Shown: positions 27,647 to 37,047, counted from the first letter of the stretch. The stretch: DNA of 64,000 bases from Agarilytica sp045430345 (GCA_045430345.1 JAILXT010000004.1:62001-126000); one strand, 5' to 3'. Notes: generated by a model from the letters alone, not told the origin. A program made the numbers and translations.

Positions 27647-28435
27647 TTAATCATCGATAAATGTTTTAGAGCGCAGCTGCAAATTTTGATAATCCTGGGG
27701 TGTATCAAACTCCATCCAGCCGCCGTCAATGGTCGCTGCCTGTATAGATTCCCCGTTATCGATAAGGTTTTGCAAGAAATGCGTGAGATAACTTTTTTGG
27801 AATTCTGCGGCGCCCATGAATGGCGAACTGGGTTCTAGTGACTTCTTCAGTGCATCAAAGTGAGTTAGCCAGCGATCACACGCCTCGGGGCTTAATTTTA
27901 ATAAACCTATAAATTCTAATTCCTGTTGTGATTTGTGTTCGGCCGTTAGTCCTTTACCGAGTCGGGTGATACGTTGTTGTTCAAGAATGATTTTTTCGGC
28001 TTCGCTCTCTGGATGGTCGGTGCGACCGATATAACTTTTCTTCCATGATTTGTCCGCAACCAATACAAATTCTCCTTGCTGCTCTGTCAGTGTTTTAACG
28101 GCGGCGTGGTTGTAAACGATGTCAGAATATGAAATTAACAGGGACTGTTGGCGATCGATCGCCTGCTCAAATACGTGACGTGCATGCATGAGAGAAAACA
28201 AGATATTGTTATTGCGGAAGTCATTATTATGCAGGTACGTCACGTCACTAAAGTTAATTTTTTCCGCTTGATAGCCGGTGATGACATAGACTTGCTCGGT
28301 ATCAAAACGCCGGAGTAAATCAATATTATGGCGAAGGATCGGTTTACCTCCCAAAGGCAGCATGCATTTAGGGCATTCGTCGGTTAATGGGGCTAAGCGA
28401 GATCCTAGGCCCGCGGCGATAAATATACCGATCAT
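27647..28435 (-). CDS. nucleotidyltransferase, LicC/PntC-like (phosphonate cytidylyltransferase candidate)
   Basis: 262 residues with the sugar-nucleotidyltransferase start AAGLGSRLAPLT, then PKCMLPLGGKP, a YSDIVY metal motif and GGWMEFDTPQDY near the end. The stretch IGRTDHPESEAEKI also occurs in cytidylyltransferases linked to PEP mutase. In that family the enzyme joins CMP to a phosphonate (2-aminoethylphosphonate for PntC) or to phosphocholine (LicC). Here the likely substrate is 2-hydroxyethylphosphonate or methylphosphonate. It overlaps the cupin gene upstream by 4 bases and is the last gene of the operon. Substrate is inference. Confidence 0.8.
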   Translation of the reverse strand: MIGIFIAAGLGSRLAPLTDECPKCMLPLGGKPILRHNIDLLRRFDTEQVYVITGYQAEKINFSDVTYLHNNDFRNNNILFSLMHARHVFEQAIDRQQSLLISYSDIVYNHAAVKTLTEQQGEFVLVADKSWKKSYIGRTDHPESEAEKIILEQQRITRLGKGLTAEHKSQQELEFIGLLKLSPEACDRWLTHFDALKKSLEPSSPFMGAAEFQKSYLTHFLQNLIDNGESIQAATIDGGWMEFDTPQDYQNLQLRSKTFIDD

Positions 28436-29799
28436 GAGCGACCTTCCCGGTTAAACCATGGTTGGTTTTCCGCAACAATGCGGCCAACATAATCGCGACC
28501 AATGTGAGACAGTTCGAGCAGGCAGTCGCCGGACATGTTGCTTTGAATGCGTAGGCTTAAAAGTTGGCCGTCGTCGGCACAGTAGTCGTGTAGAACAAAA
28601 GGCTTGAGGTAGGCTGAGTCGCCCCCGGCCAAAACGTGTTCATGTTTTTGCCCCTTATGTTGCCAGCGCAACAGTACCGGATTTTCACCAATATTGTAGA
28701 GATACTGATGCAGACCAATTTGTTGGTCGCCGCAGAATGTTCGATCGGCTGCGTTTATGTTGATGCTTAGGGCTTTGCTCATCGGCACTAGCGGACTGGA
28801 GGCCAGTTGGCGGTATGTGTAGTGATAATCCTGCCCTTGTTTCGACCAGGTGGGGCTATCCGTTTTTACCACAACCTTGGTAAGTTCGTGGTCGTGGCCG
28901 AGAAGGTCACGCAGGCTGATATCCATCGCCGCAGCAATGCGGGTGAGCAGCTCATAATCTGGTTCTTGTTGTTGGCCGTTGATTAGTTTTTCTATGTCCG
29001 CCGGATGGACGCCACTCTGTTCCGCTAGGGCTGGCAGGGTTAGGCACAGGTTGTTCATATGATATTGCATGAGCGCAGCCCTTAGCTTGTGTGGTTGGCT
29101 GGCGTCCAGGCAATAGTGCATGGACAAGGGCTGAGATACGGCATTGAGTTCCTGTTGAGCATCCCCCAAAAGGTTGTTGCCGTAGGTTAACGCGAGTATG
29201 AGCCCCTGTTCGCCTGCGCTATTTGCACGCGTGGCAAAGGTGTGTGGCACAAAGGGGCTGATATACATTGAGTCCCCAGTGTTCATGACGGCCACTTGCT
29301 TTTGGCCTCGTTCATCGAGGTAATAGAAGTTCACCGGGCCAATAAAGTAGGTGAACTGATGCATAAAGTGACCGTTGTTCCACTCTACTGTCGTGTTATC
29401 AGCGTTGTTGTCTTCGACTATGTGTAATTCTTTGATCCATTCTGGCCGGAAGCTGGATACTTGGCTGCAGGCGGTATCGCGATATTCGTAGTAGTCCTTA
29501 CCGTTGCGCTTCATGACGCGGCGGCTAGCCGTAGACTCGGCCGCGCTCATCACTTTTACGCCACTGGGGGCGTCGTCGTGGATAATGGCGAAATCTCGGG
29601 GGTTGACTGGCCATGCCTGGCAGAGTTTTTCTATCAGTCCAGCGTCTAGGGGTTTGGTGCCCGCTAATACATCGTCGATATCTTCGTTCGGCAGATCTAG
29701 TTCCCTGGCGGCATCTTCGGGTCGCCGTTTAAAATCATTGAGGATGCCGCGAAGAAGGCTCGCGGACCGGGAGTGGGTGTTTTGTGCCTGATTCGTCAT
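28432..29799 (-). CDS. mpnS: methylphosphonate synthase-type (MPnS/HEPD) iron enzyme
   Basis: 455 residues made of two HTH-cupin repeats, the build of MPnS and HEPD (each about 443). The N-terminal half has an XRE-like helical part, then GHFMHQFTY and ISPFVPHTF. This gives H144, Q148 and H186, a 2-His-1-Gln iron triad. From memory the ligands of Nitrosopumilus MPnS are H148, Q152 and H190, the same spacing with an offset of four. The Glu ligand of classical HEPD (six before the last His) is absent: residue 180 is Ile. The reaction would be 2-hydroxyethylphosphonate to methylphosphonate. Some HEPDs also have the Gln triad, so hydroxymethylphosphonate is the alternative product. The second repeat keeps HQ and H in GLHQYLY and FVLHDY. 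Confidence 0.8.
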   Translation of the reverse strand: MTNQAQNTHSRSASLLRGILNDFKRRPEDAARELDLPNEDIDDVLAGTKPLDAGLIEKLCQAWPVNPRDFAIIHDDAPSGVKVMSAAESTASRRVMKRNGKDYYEYRDTACSQVSSFRPEWIKELHIVEDNNADNTTVEWNNGHFMHQFTYFIGPVNFYYLDERGQKQVAVMNTGDSMYISPFVPHTFATRANSAGEQGLILALTYGNNLLGDAQQELNAVSQPLSMHYCLDASQPHKLRAALMQYHMNNLCLTLPALAEQSGVHPADIEKLINGQQQEPDYELLTRIAAAMDISLRDLLGHDHELTKVVVKTDSPTWSKQGQDYHYTYRQLASSPLVPMSKALSININAADRTFCGDQQIGLHQYLYNIGENPVLLRWQHKGQKHEHVLAGGDSAYLKPFVLHDYCADDGQLLSLRIQSNMSGDCLLELSHIGRDYVGRIVAENQPWFNREGRS

Positions 29800-30911
29800 G
29801 AATATGAACCTTCTTCTATAGCGTGTGTTGTCGGACTGTTCTCCAGCAGTGCGATGATGTTATCGGCGCTCAGTGGTCTGGGATTATTGACCAATCGTTG
29901 TTCGGATACATGAGGCAAAATGTGTGTGCGAGCCTGGGTGGGGTCAATGCCACATTGGCGAAGGCTCGTTTTTACTTTTAACCGTGTAAATATGTGCGCT
30001 AACTGCTCATCCAGCTGAGAAAAATCCCTTAGCTTTAATGCGTTACAAACCCGTTGCTGCAGAGACAAATCTAATGCTGGGGTATTAAAGGCTAAGAGTT
30101 GTCGAATCGTCATGGCCGCGGCTAGACCGTGGGGCAATTTATAAATAGAGGTGAGCGGGTAAGAAATTGCGTGAGCCGCGGTTGTGCGAGATATCTGAAT
30201 GGCCTCTCCGGCTAGGCTTGCGGCTTCTAGCATGGCAAGACTATTACGGGCGTTTGGCTGTTCTATACGTGGGACAAAATTCTGCAGTATTGTGCGTAAT
30301 GCCGTGAGCGCCTTGGTTTGTGATGAGACGGTTGCTCCTCTGGCCCAGAGGGATTCCAGCGCATGGCATAGACTGTCTAAGCCGGTGGTAACGGCTAACG
30401 CTTTTGGTAAGTTTTCTACGCAGCGCACGTCCAAAATTTTCGTATTCGGCAGGCAGTTTTCATGGTCGAGTGAGTGTTTCGTGTGGCCAATATAATAGGT
30501 GGCAAACTGGGTGGACTCGCTGCCTGTGCCAGAGGTGGTCGGGATACACACTAACTGTGAGCGAGGCGCAACAATGTTGGTTGGCCTTGCTTCGGTCGGG
30601 GAGAAAGACTGCGCCGCAAAGAACCGGGCCAGCTTAGCTGTATCCATCACCGAACCGCCGCCAATGGCGATGACGAGATCGGGCTGACATTGCTGCAGTG
30701 TCTGTTGAGCCCGTTCAATATCTTCTGCATTCGGATTTGCCTGGTAATCAGAAAAATAGCGCACGGCGTAGTCTTTTAAGCAATCCTCAAACGGTGCGCG
30801 ATAAAGGCTGTTTTGATAAGACTGCTTGCCGCAAAAGACCATAACCGATTTCGGTGCAAGCTGGCCCAGTAGCACTTTTAAGTCATGGAGTTGGTGGTAT
30901 GACTTAGGCAC
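29796..30911 (-). CDS. iron-type alcohol dehydrogenase (phosphonoacetaldehyde reductase candidate)
   Basis: 371 residues of the group III Fe-ADH family. The dinucleotide motif is GGGSVMDTAK, followed by PTTSGTGSE and the metal-binding histidines in GLDSLCHALES and LPHGLA. In phosphonate clusters this enzyme (PhpC/FomC type) reduces phosphonoacetaldehyde to 2-hydroxyethylphosphonate, which is the substrate of MPnS/HEPD. The position directly between the decarboxylase and the cupin gene supports the role. The start is a GTG, overlapping the decarboxylase gene by 8 bases; the stop overlaps the cupin start. Confidence 0.85.
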   Translation of the reverse strand: MPKSYHQLHDLKVLLGQLAPKSVMVFCGKQSYQNSLYRAPFEDCLKDYAVRYFSDYQANPNAEDIERAQQTLQQCQPDLVIAIGGGSVMDTAKLARFFAAQSFSPTEARPTNIVAPRSQLVCIPTTSGTGSESTQFATYYIGHTKHSLDHENCLPNTKILDVRCVENLPKALAVTTGLDSLCHALESLWARGATVSSQTKALTALRTILQNFVPRIEQPNARNSLAMLEAASLAGEAIQISRTTAAHAISYPLTSIYKLPHGLAAAMTIRQLLAFNTPALDLSLQQRVCNALKLRDFSQLDEQLAHIFTRLKVKTSLRQCGIDPTQARTHILPHVSEQRLVNNPRPLSADNIIALLENSPTTHAIEEGSYS

Positions 30912-32052
30912 CTAGCCGCTCCATAAACGCGTGCTTATTTTCCAGGGGCGTTGTTGTTGGGCGCCCTAGATTGGCGCGAGAGCTTAGCCCGACTTTTACT
31001 TCGAGTAGGATGGGGCCGGCTTGCTCGGCAATTTTTATGAGGCTTTCTTGCAGTTGGCGGAGGTTTGATGCTTGCCAACAAGCGGCATAGCCAGAAGCTT
31101 TGGCAAGCGCTGGAATATCCAGCTGAGCGGCGACGGTTGGTTGTCCCCCGACGGATTCGTGGGCACCGTTATTCAATACGATGTGAATTAGATTGTGGGC
31201 ACGAGAAGCGCCGATGATGGCCAGGCTACCCATGTGCATTAACAGAGAACCGTCGCCATCCAAACAAAACACGCGTTGTTTTGGCTGGCTTAATGCGACA
31301 CCCAAGGCGATGCTGGAGATATGCCCCATTGAGCCGACATTGAGAAAATCAACGCAGCTTTCTTGCCCGTCTTCTTTATCTGCTTTGGCGCCACGAGCCT
31401 CGAAGACTTCGCGGGATATTTTTCCGGTCGTTGCCAACACAGTGCTATTTTTGATGGCGGCTGTATGGGAGATAATTTCTTGAATGGCCGACTCCCGAGT
31501 CAGCAGTGAAAGAGCTTCCGGAGTCGATTGAGCGCTATAGCGCTTAAAGGTGTTGTCTCGTACCAGAAGGGCACACGGTTCTGACTGTTTTTCAATACGT
31601 ACACGCAGTTCAGCCACTTGTTGTTCAGCCTGGTGCGCGTCGTCCGATAAAATTTCGTAATCGATGCCCAATAATTCCAATAACGCTGGGGTAATTTCGC
31701 CTTGCTTTAGGTGTTGCGGTTCGTCTTTATGATCCGGTTCACCGCGCCAGCCGATGAGTAACAAAGCGGGAATGCTGTATACCTCGGGGTTGGTGAGCGA
31801 GGTCAAAGGGTTAACCGCGTTGCCCAAGCCAGAGTTCTGCATATAGACCACGCCAGTTTTGCCCGAGCCGAGGTGATAGCCTGCCGCCAGGGCGAGGGCG
31901 TTTCCCTCATTGGCGCATATGGTGTGTTGGTCGGTCGGCACGTGGTCCTGAATACAGGCCAGCAAGGGTTTTAGTAAGGAGTCGGGGACACCGGCGTAAA
32001 ACTCAAAGCCCTGTCTAGCCAAGTTGTCGAGAAAAGATCTGGCGTCGAGCAT
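30904..32052 (-). CDS. ppd: phosphonopyruvate decarboxylase
   Basis: 382 residues of the thiamin-diphosphate family, the usual size for Ppd. The catalytic Glu lies in CANEGNALALAAGYH, and the cofactor motif GDGSLLMHMG ends in LNNGAHESVGGQPT. It decarboxylates phosphonopyruvate and so pulls the unfavourable PEP mutase reaction forward. It starts 3 bases after the PEP mutase gene ends. Confidence 0.92.
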   Translation of the reverse strand: MLDARSFLDNLARQGFEFYAGVPDSLLKPLLACIQDHVPTDQHTICANEGNALALAAGYHLGSGKTGVVYMQNSGLGNAVNPLTSLTNPEVYSIPALLLIGWRGEPDHKDEPQHLKQGEITPALLELLGIDYEILSDDAHQAEQQVAELRVRIEKQSEPCALLVRDNTFKRYSAQSTPEALSLLTRESAIQEIISHTAAIKNSTVLATTGKISREVFEARGAKADKEDGQESCVDFLNVGSMGHISSIALGVALSQPKQRVFCLDGDGSLLMHMGSLAIIGASRAHNLIHIVLNNGAHESVGGQPTVAAQLDIPALAKASGYAACWQASNLRQLQESLIKIAEQAGPILLEVKVGLSSRANLGRPTTTPLENKHAFMERLGA

Positions 32053-32055
32053 CTA

Positions 32056-33447
32056 CTATGCGCACTCGCTGGGAATAAGTGTAATGATCTCTTTAATCGG
32101 CATGCATATATTATCTGCCTCGTGGCTGCGTCCTGTTTGTAGAATGGTTTCTGCAACCTTTTGCATGGCGGGGTACGCCGAGCGTAGCATGTGGTTGGCG
32201 TAGATGACGATGTTCACACCGGCGTCGATAAGTTCGTGTTCGTAACAGGTAGCAAAAGAGGTGGGTACCACCACCAGTGGTATCTGCGGTAATTGCGCGC
32301 GAAAAAGTTTACAGAATTCTAGAATTTCTGAGGGGTCTTTGTGTCGCGAGTGGATCATAATACCGTCTGCACCGGCCTCCACGTAGGCAAAGGCACGCGT
32401 TAACGCATCGTCCAAGCCGCGTTGCAGAATTAAGCTTTCTACCCGCGCGATAATCATAAAGTCTTCGGTCACTTGGGCTTTTTTACCGGCGGAAATTTTG
32501 CTGGCAAACACATCTGTATCGTCCTGCTCTTGCGCTGCTGCCGTGCCAAACAAAGAATTTCGTTTTGGTCCGATTTTATCTTCGATAATAACGGCCGAAA
32601 CGCCTTGGCGTTCCAGTGTGCGAACGGTAAACATAAAATGTTCGGTAAGGCCGCCATTATCGGCATCGACGATCATGGGTTTGGTGGTGACTTCCATGAC
32701 TTGGTCAATCGTAGAAGCGCGGTTGGTAAAGTCCACTGATCCGGTATCTGGTTTTCCTTTGGAGGTGGAATCGGTCAGGCTGCTTTCCCACATCGCGTCA
32801 AACTCCCTGGTGCCTTGATCGGTAGAAATACTGGTGCTTTCGACGATCAAACCGGTTAACCCGTTGTGAACCTCCATGGCCCGTACAAAGTTTTTTGCGC
32901 GTAGTAAGCGCCGTAAATGAGATAAGCGCTGTGATGGTGTGGTGCCCAATTGGCGGACGCGCTCAGCTAATTCACAGGAGCTACGCTGTGAAGAATACGG
33001 TATTTCCACGAGTTCGCCTCCCCAACCTTGAAGCATTTCCATCACACTGGCGCGTTGGGAGTTTTGGTGGCCGCTCAACCAGTTATCACCATGAACAACG
33101 TAGTCGGGTTTTAATTTTGGCAATACGTCGCGGTAATGCGCACAGTCTTGTACCACCACCTGGTCGACCAGTTTTAGGTTCTCGGCCAAGAGCTTACGTT
33201 CGGCTAAGTCCAATAGGGGGAGACGCTTATAACTGGCGACGGCACTATCAGTCAGTACGCCAACCACGACGCGCCCGAGTTCGCTGGCCTTCTTGATAAT
33301 ATTCAGATGGCCTTCATGTAAAAAATCTGCACTCAACGCGACGTAGGCTGTTTTAATAGGCGTCTTTGTTTTTACGGAAGCGTTAATTGCAGTATGCTCA
33401 GTAGTATTTATAGAAGCGTTCATAAGGAAACCCGAAAATTTATGCAT
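32056..33447 (-). CDS. pepM: PEP mutase fused to an N-terminal cytidylyltransferase (Fom1-like)
   Basis: About 463 residues. The N-terminal part (about 25-170) is a nucleotidyltransferase with the HEGH form of the HxGH motif and a YKRLPLLDLAERK segment. The C-terminal part (about 180-460) is PEP mutase, with VDADNGG and the diagnostic EDKIGPKRNS, which separates mutases from isocitrate-lyase-type relatives. Fom1 of fosfomycin biosynthesis has the same order, and its N-terminal domain forms CMP-2-hydroxyethylphosphonate. The frame is open to a TTG at 33495, inside the upstream gene. I prefer an ATG at 33447; 33423 is also possible. No start has a strong ribosome-binding site. Confidence 0.93.
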   Translation of the reverse strand: MHKFSGFLMNASINTTEHTAINASVKTKTPIKTAYVALSADFLHEGHLNIIKKASELGRVVVGVLTDSAVASYKRLPLLDLAERKLLAENLKLVDQVVVQDCAHYRDVLPKLKPDYVVHGDNWLSGHQNSQRASVMEMLQGWGGELVEIPYSSQRSSCELAERVRQLGTTPSQRLSHLRRLLRAKNFVRAMEVHNGLTGLIVESTSISTDQGTREFDAMWESSLTDSTSKGKPDTGSVDFTNRASTIDQVMEVTTKPMIVDADNGGLTEHFMFTVRTLERQGVSAVIIEDKIGPKRNSLFGTAAAQEQDDTDVFASKISAGKKAQVTEDFMIIARVESLILQRGLDDALTRAFAYVEAGADGIMIHSRHKDPSEILEFCKLFRAQLPQIPLVVVPTSFATCYEHELIDAGVNIVIYANHMLRSAYPAMQKVAETILQTGRSHEADNICMPIKEIITLIPSECA

Positions 33448-33475
33448 CGATAGGGCAAGCGAGTGTGAGAGGTAT

Positions 33476-34564
33476 TCACGCCAACTTGTATTCAAATAGC
33501 GCGTATTCTTTGTATCCCGAACACAGTCCTTTGCCGAATTTTCGAGAGGCGTTTCCTTCTATACGAAAGGGTACGATCGAATAGTCGTAATTCACTTTGA
33601 TAACGTCTTCAAACATCTCATGGGTGAGCGCCATTCCGACACCGACATGAACATACTCTGGCAAAACCCCCACCATCTTGGTTAAAAATGCATTCTTGTG
33701 CTGACCAGAAAGATCTGGAAAAGCGAGATAAAAACCAATCTCCTTTTTGTCTTGATTTAATGCAAATTTTAGATGTTTTGGCTCGATTAATGTTTCGTAT
33801 TTTTTATACAAGTCAACAAATTCATCGTAATCAAAATGGGTAAATGCGAAGTTGTCTGAAAAGCATTTAAATAATAAGTCGTATAGCAAGCGCAATTCAT
33901 TGTCATAATTTGATAAGTCGACATTGCGAGTGCTGTAGCCCATATCCAAGAAGCGCTTACGAAAACGTTGATATTTTTTTAATACGGGCGCTTTGTCCTC
34001 ATTGGTGTCAGTGAAGTAATCCCGTAATTTTGAAAACCCATAGCGTTGAAAAAACTCAGGGTAATAGGGAGGGTTGTAGACATCAGAGAAAAAGGTTTTC
34101 TTGTCAAAGCCCTTGGTGACAAATCGATATTCATAGAGGGTTGCATAATTAATAGGCCCCCAAATCGTTTTAACACCCTGCTCATGCAGGTAGTTTATCG
34201 CCGAGTCTAGCAGGGCTTCGGTAACGGAATAGTCGTCGATGGACTCAAAAAACCCCACATGGCCAATCTGTTCACCCTCAATGATGAGGCGATAGTTAAT
34301 GTTGGCGGTCACACGCCCCAGTATTTCTCTATTTTTATCGTAAGCAATAAAGTGCCGTGCCTGGCCGTGATCGAAGAAATGATGTTTGTTCGATAAACGA
34401 TACCTGAGGTTATCTTTTCTCGGCGGGATCCAATTCTCATCACCGTGATACAGCCGCCACGGGAAATCTATAAATTCTTCCAGCAGGTTAGGGTCGGATT
34501 CGAAGGATACGATTTCGATAGAAGTATTGTGTAATTGACGATTTCGTAGTGCTTGTGCTTGCAT
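33476..34564 (-). CDS. YghO-like GNAT-fold protein
   Basis: 362 residues. Family features seen are WRLYHGDENWIPP near the start, GHVGFFES, the IWGPINYATLYEYRF segment and a GVGMALTHEMF helix near the end. Related to E. coli YghO and other acyl-CoA N-acyltransferase-fold proteins of unknown role. An unusually good ribosome-binding site (GAGGAGGAGAATC) fixes the start. In this operon it may modify the phosphonate product or its carrier; this is only inferred from position. Confidence 0.7.
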   Translation of the reverse strand: MQAQALRNRQLHNTSIEIVSFESDPNLLEEFIDFPWRLYHGDENWIPPRKDNLRYRLSNKHHFFDHGQARHFIAYDKNREILGRVTANINYRLIIEGEQIGHVGFFESIDDYSVTEALLDSAINYLHEQGVKTIWGPINYATLYEYRFVTKGFDKKTFFSDVYNPPYYPEFFQRYGFSKLRDYFTDTNEDKAPVLKKYQRFRKRFLDMGYSTRNVDLSNYDNELRLLYDLLFKCFSDNFAFTHFDYDEFVDLYKKYETLIEPKHLKFALNQDKKEIGFYLAFPDLSGQHKNAFLTKMVGVLPEYVHVGVGMALTHEMFEDVIKVNYDYSIVPFRIEGNASRKFGKGLCSGYKEYALFEYKLA

Positions 34565-34581
34565 GATTCTCCTCCTCTTTG

Positions 34582-35523
34582 TTATCCGTTTAGAAAATCG
34601 ATAAGTAACTGGCCAAATTTTATGGGGTCTTCTAAGAAAGACCAGTGGCCTGTTTTTTTAATCTCAACGATTGATGCGTTTTCTAAATGAGCGCCTATTT
34701 GAATCTGAATATCCTTAGATGTGTTGAATATTTCAGTTTCACCATGCAGAAGAAGAACAGGGTGGTCCAGTTTCTTTAACTCAGTTAAGTCGAACCCATT
34801 TGTCATGACAGAGTTCGCTCCTGCAATCATAGTGGCATACGAGCTTGCGCTGGGTTGAAATTCTTCCGGCGGGGTTTGAGCATAAAAATATTGTGTAAAG
34901 TAATTCGCTAAGTTATTGCTCCACCACTGGTTGGCCGCGCTAGGGTCGCCTGGTGGGATTCCATTTGCCAGGATATCCACAAGAGATGAGAGGCTCGCTT
35001 TGGGTATGGGGGTAGAGATTAACAGGATTTTTTCAACGTGATTTGGGTGCTTCAGCGCGTACGCCAGCGCCATGTATGCACCAAAGGAGTGGCCGACTAA
35101 AATGATTTTGTCTTGCTTGATGACTTGGCCACGAAAATGCTCGATTTCATCGATCAGTTTCGGAAATTCGTAGTCATTCAGGTCTGGCTTTATTTGTGAA
35201 TACCCCGAGCCGCGTTGGTCATAAAGAAATAGAGGGTGTGGTTGTTCGATTGCCTGCAACGCATTCTTTAAGGGCAACCCTGATAAGCCTGGTCCGCCAT
35301 GTAACGCTAATATGGGGGTTTTTGGTGTGCCGGATTCTGGGCTTTGGTATACGCTTAGCCGGTAATCACCGACCTTTAAGCAACGGTAGTCACTGTCTGC
35401 GGGCCGACAATCAACATTGGCAGCTACGGAGGGCAGTAATCTGTCGGCCAATAATATAAAAGCACCAATCAATAGTAATGCAAATAAAAAGATACCTGCT
35501 TTTAGGTGAGAATACCGGATCAT
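34582..35523 (-). CDS. alpha/beta hydrolase, proline-iminopeptidase-like, membrane-anchored
   Basis: About 313 residues. An N-terminal hydrophobic segment (about 8-28) probably anchors it at the outer face of the inner membrane. LALHGGPGLSG gives the oxyanion site, DQRGSGYS is typical of proline iminopeptidases, and VGHSFGAY holds the nucleophile. A likely Asp follows in LHGETEIF-like context and a late His in KKTGHWSFLED. I choose the ATG at 35523 over a TTG at 35541. It could remove a protecting group or cleave an ester of the product. Confidence 0.7.
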   Translation of the reverse strand: MIRYSHLKAGIFLFALLLIGAFILLADRLLPSVAANVDCRPADSDYRCLKVGDYRLSVYQSPESGTPKTPILALHGGPGLSGLPLKNALQAIEQPHPLFLYDQRGSGYSQIKPDLNDYEFPKLIDEIEHFRGQVIKQDKIILVGHSFGAYMALAYALKHPNHVEKILLISTPIPKASLSSLVDILANGIPPGDPSAANQWWSNNLANYFTQYFYAQTPPEEFQPSASSYATMIAGANSVMTNGFDLTELKKLDHPVLLLHGETEIFNTSKDIQIQIGAHLENASIVEIKKTGHWSFLEDPIKFGQLLIDFLNG

Positions 35524-35611
35524 AATGTGACTCTTATACAATTTTTTATTGGGGACTCAGCCAGAGCCCCTTAAATTATTAATATCTATATTGTTTGTGT
35601 GTTCATCAACG

Positions 35612-36142
35612 CTAGGTAGAAAAGTGCTCGTCCAGACTGCGATTCTCATCCCGAATCGTGAAGTAGTATATCCACAGCATCAATCCAAAAACGAGATACA
35701 CCAATGGGCCAGGAATCATTAATGATAACGCGGTAAGTTGCAGTACGTTGGCAGCATAGATGGGGTGTTTGATATATCGGTAAGGACCACTTTTGACGCG
35801 TTCCTCAGGGAGTACACCGCTAAAACAAGGCATAAAATTTCTTCCCAAATAGTGAAGGCTGGTCACGAGTAGTATGCTACCTAAAACACCGAAGACAGCG
35901 CCGATAGCGAGCAAGGGGGGGGTGATATTGCTTGGGTCAAATACCAGGGGTTGTAAAAAAATATGTGCGATCACAACAAGGTATAAGGGGGTGTTTATAT
36001 ATTTATGTATCCGTGTCGGCCAGGATAGCTCGTAGCTGCCTCGGCCATCAGAAACGTCTCCGTACTTGCGAGTGTGTGCGAGGTAAACCGTATAATTAAA
36101 AACAACGAAAAATAAACTTATGCTAATGGCGGTGATGATCAT
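35612..36142 (-). CDS. isoprenylcysteine/phospholipid methyltransferase-like membrane protein
   Basis: 176 residues with 4-5 membrane helices. The C-terminal GPYRYIKHPIYAANVLQL followed by RDENRSLDEHF is the SAM-binding signature of the ICMT/PEMT group (RHPxY and EE-like). It would methylate a lipid-linked group, for example a headgroup or carboxylate. The ATG overlaps the stop of the UbiA gene (ATGA) and has GGGAG before it. Confidence 0.75.
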   Translation of the reverse strand: MIITAISISLFFVVFNYTVYLAHTRKYGDVSDGRGSYELSWPTRIHKYINTPLYLVVIAHIFLQPLVFDPSNITPPLLAIGAVFGVLGSILLVTSLHYLGRNFMPCFSGVLPEERVKSGPYRYIKHPIYAANVLQLTALSLMIPGPLVYLVFGLMLWIYYFTIRDENRSLDEHFST

Positions 36143-37047
36143 AGGAATCTCCCTGCGAGGACTTCGATGATAACGAGGAGGCGAAAACCAAGATCATACA
36201 ATTCATTTGCCATTCGTAATCGATTGTTTTTAGATGTTGGGTTCAGTAAAAATCGTGTATAGACCATTAAGGATAATGCGCCGATGAGAATATTCGCGGC
36301 GATGAAATATTTTGAAAAATCAAAAATCACGCCCATTCCAACCAATCCGATGGTTGTTAATGCGATATAAATCATTGGGATAGCAGTGGATTTTTTTACG
36401 CCCCATTGCTTGGAATAAGTGTCGTATTCTGTTTCCTCTTCAGGCGCGCGGGTTTTTCGGGCGACTTCCCAACCTATGTAAGTCAAACTAAAAAGTAAGG
36501 CGAGTGCGAGCGCGAATCCGAATTCGAATTCTCCACCGCTAAGGTAAACATAAACCGAATAAATATATAGGTAGGTTAAGGGGAGTATTGGTTGGTGAGT
36601 AATTGTGGTCAGTAAAAAATTTGGACGGATAACCTCATCCTTAAAATAAAACCAACGTGCAGACAGTGTAAGGAATACGATCCACACTAAAAAAATGCTG
36701 GTCACCATGCCCTTGTTAAAGTTAAGGGCGGTGATGACGCCAAATAGAATGACCGCCAGTATTTGTATATCACTAAATTTAACGGCGCCAGTAATCAGCG
36801 GCCGATCGGGGTTGTATTTCTTGTCAAATTCTTCATCCTTAATTTCATCGTTAATTCTAAATATGATGGAATATAGGAATATGGACGCAATTGCGAACCA
36901 GCTTTCTAGATAAAATATTTTCTCATCACCCTTTATTTCGGCAATGAGCAAGAAGAAGCTGAGAAATACAATTATTGCAGTGATAACTGCTTTAGGCAGT
37001 GGATACATCACATTAAAGTACAGTGAAAGACGATTAAGATAGGCCAC
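36139..37047 (-). CDS. UbiA-family membrane prenyltransferase
   Basis: 302 residues with about 8-9 membrane helices. The first Asp-rich motif reads NDEIKDEEFDKKYNPDRPL, a form of NDxxDxxxD. The second Asp-rich motif is weak, with EEETEYDTYSKQWG as the best candidate. UbiA enzymes transfer prenyl or sugar groups to acceptors in the membrane. The frame begins at a GTG with GGAGAACC before it and overlaps the dikinase-like gene by 14 bases. The acceptor is not known. Confidence 0.75.
   Translation of the reverse strand: MAYLNRLSLYFNVMYPLPKAVITAIIVFLSFFLLIAEIKGDEKIFYLESWFAIASIFLYSIIFRINDEIKDEEFDKKYNPDRPLITGAVKFSDIQILAVILFGVITALNFNKGMVTSIFLVWIVFLTLSARWFYFKDEVIRPNFLLTTITHQPILPLTYLYIYSVYVYLSGGEFEFGFALALALLFSLTYIGWEVARKTRAPEEETEYDTYSKQWGVKKSTAIPMIYIALTTIGLVGMGVIFDFSKYFIAANILIGALSLMVYTRFLLNPTSKNNRLRMANELYDLGFRLLVIIEVLAGRFL

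Noticed and set aside
28432..29799. Reading the HTH-cupin protein as a transcription regulator
   Set aside because: The two-repeat length, iron ligands and operon position fit MPnS/HEPD much better; the HTH parts are structural in that family.
33448..33495. Upstream TTG start for the PEP mutase gene
   Set aside because: It lies inside the preceding gene, has no ribosome-binding site, and adds residues without similarity to the domain.
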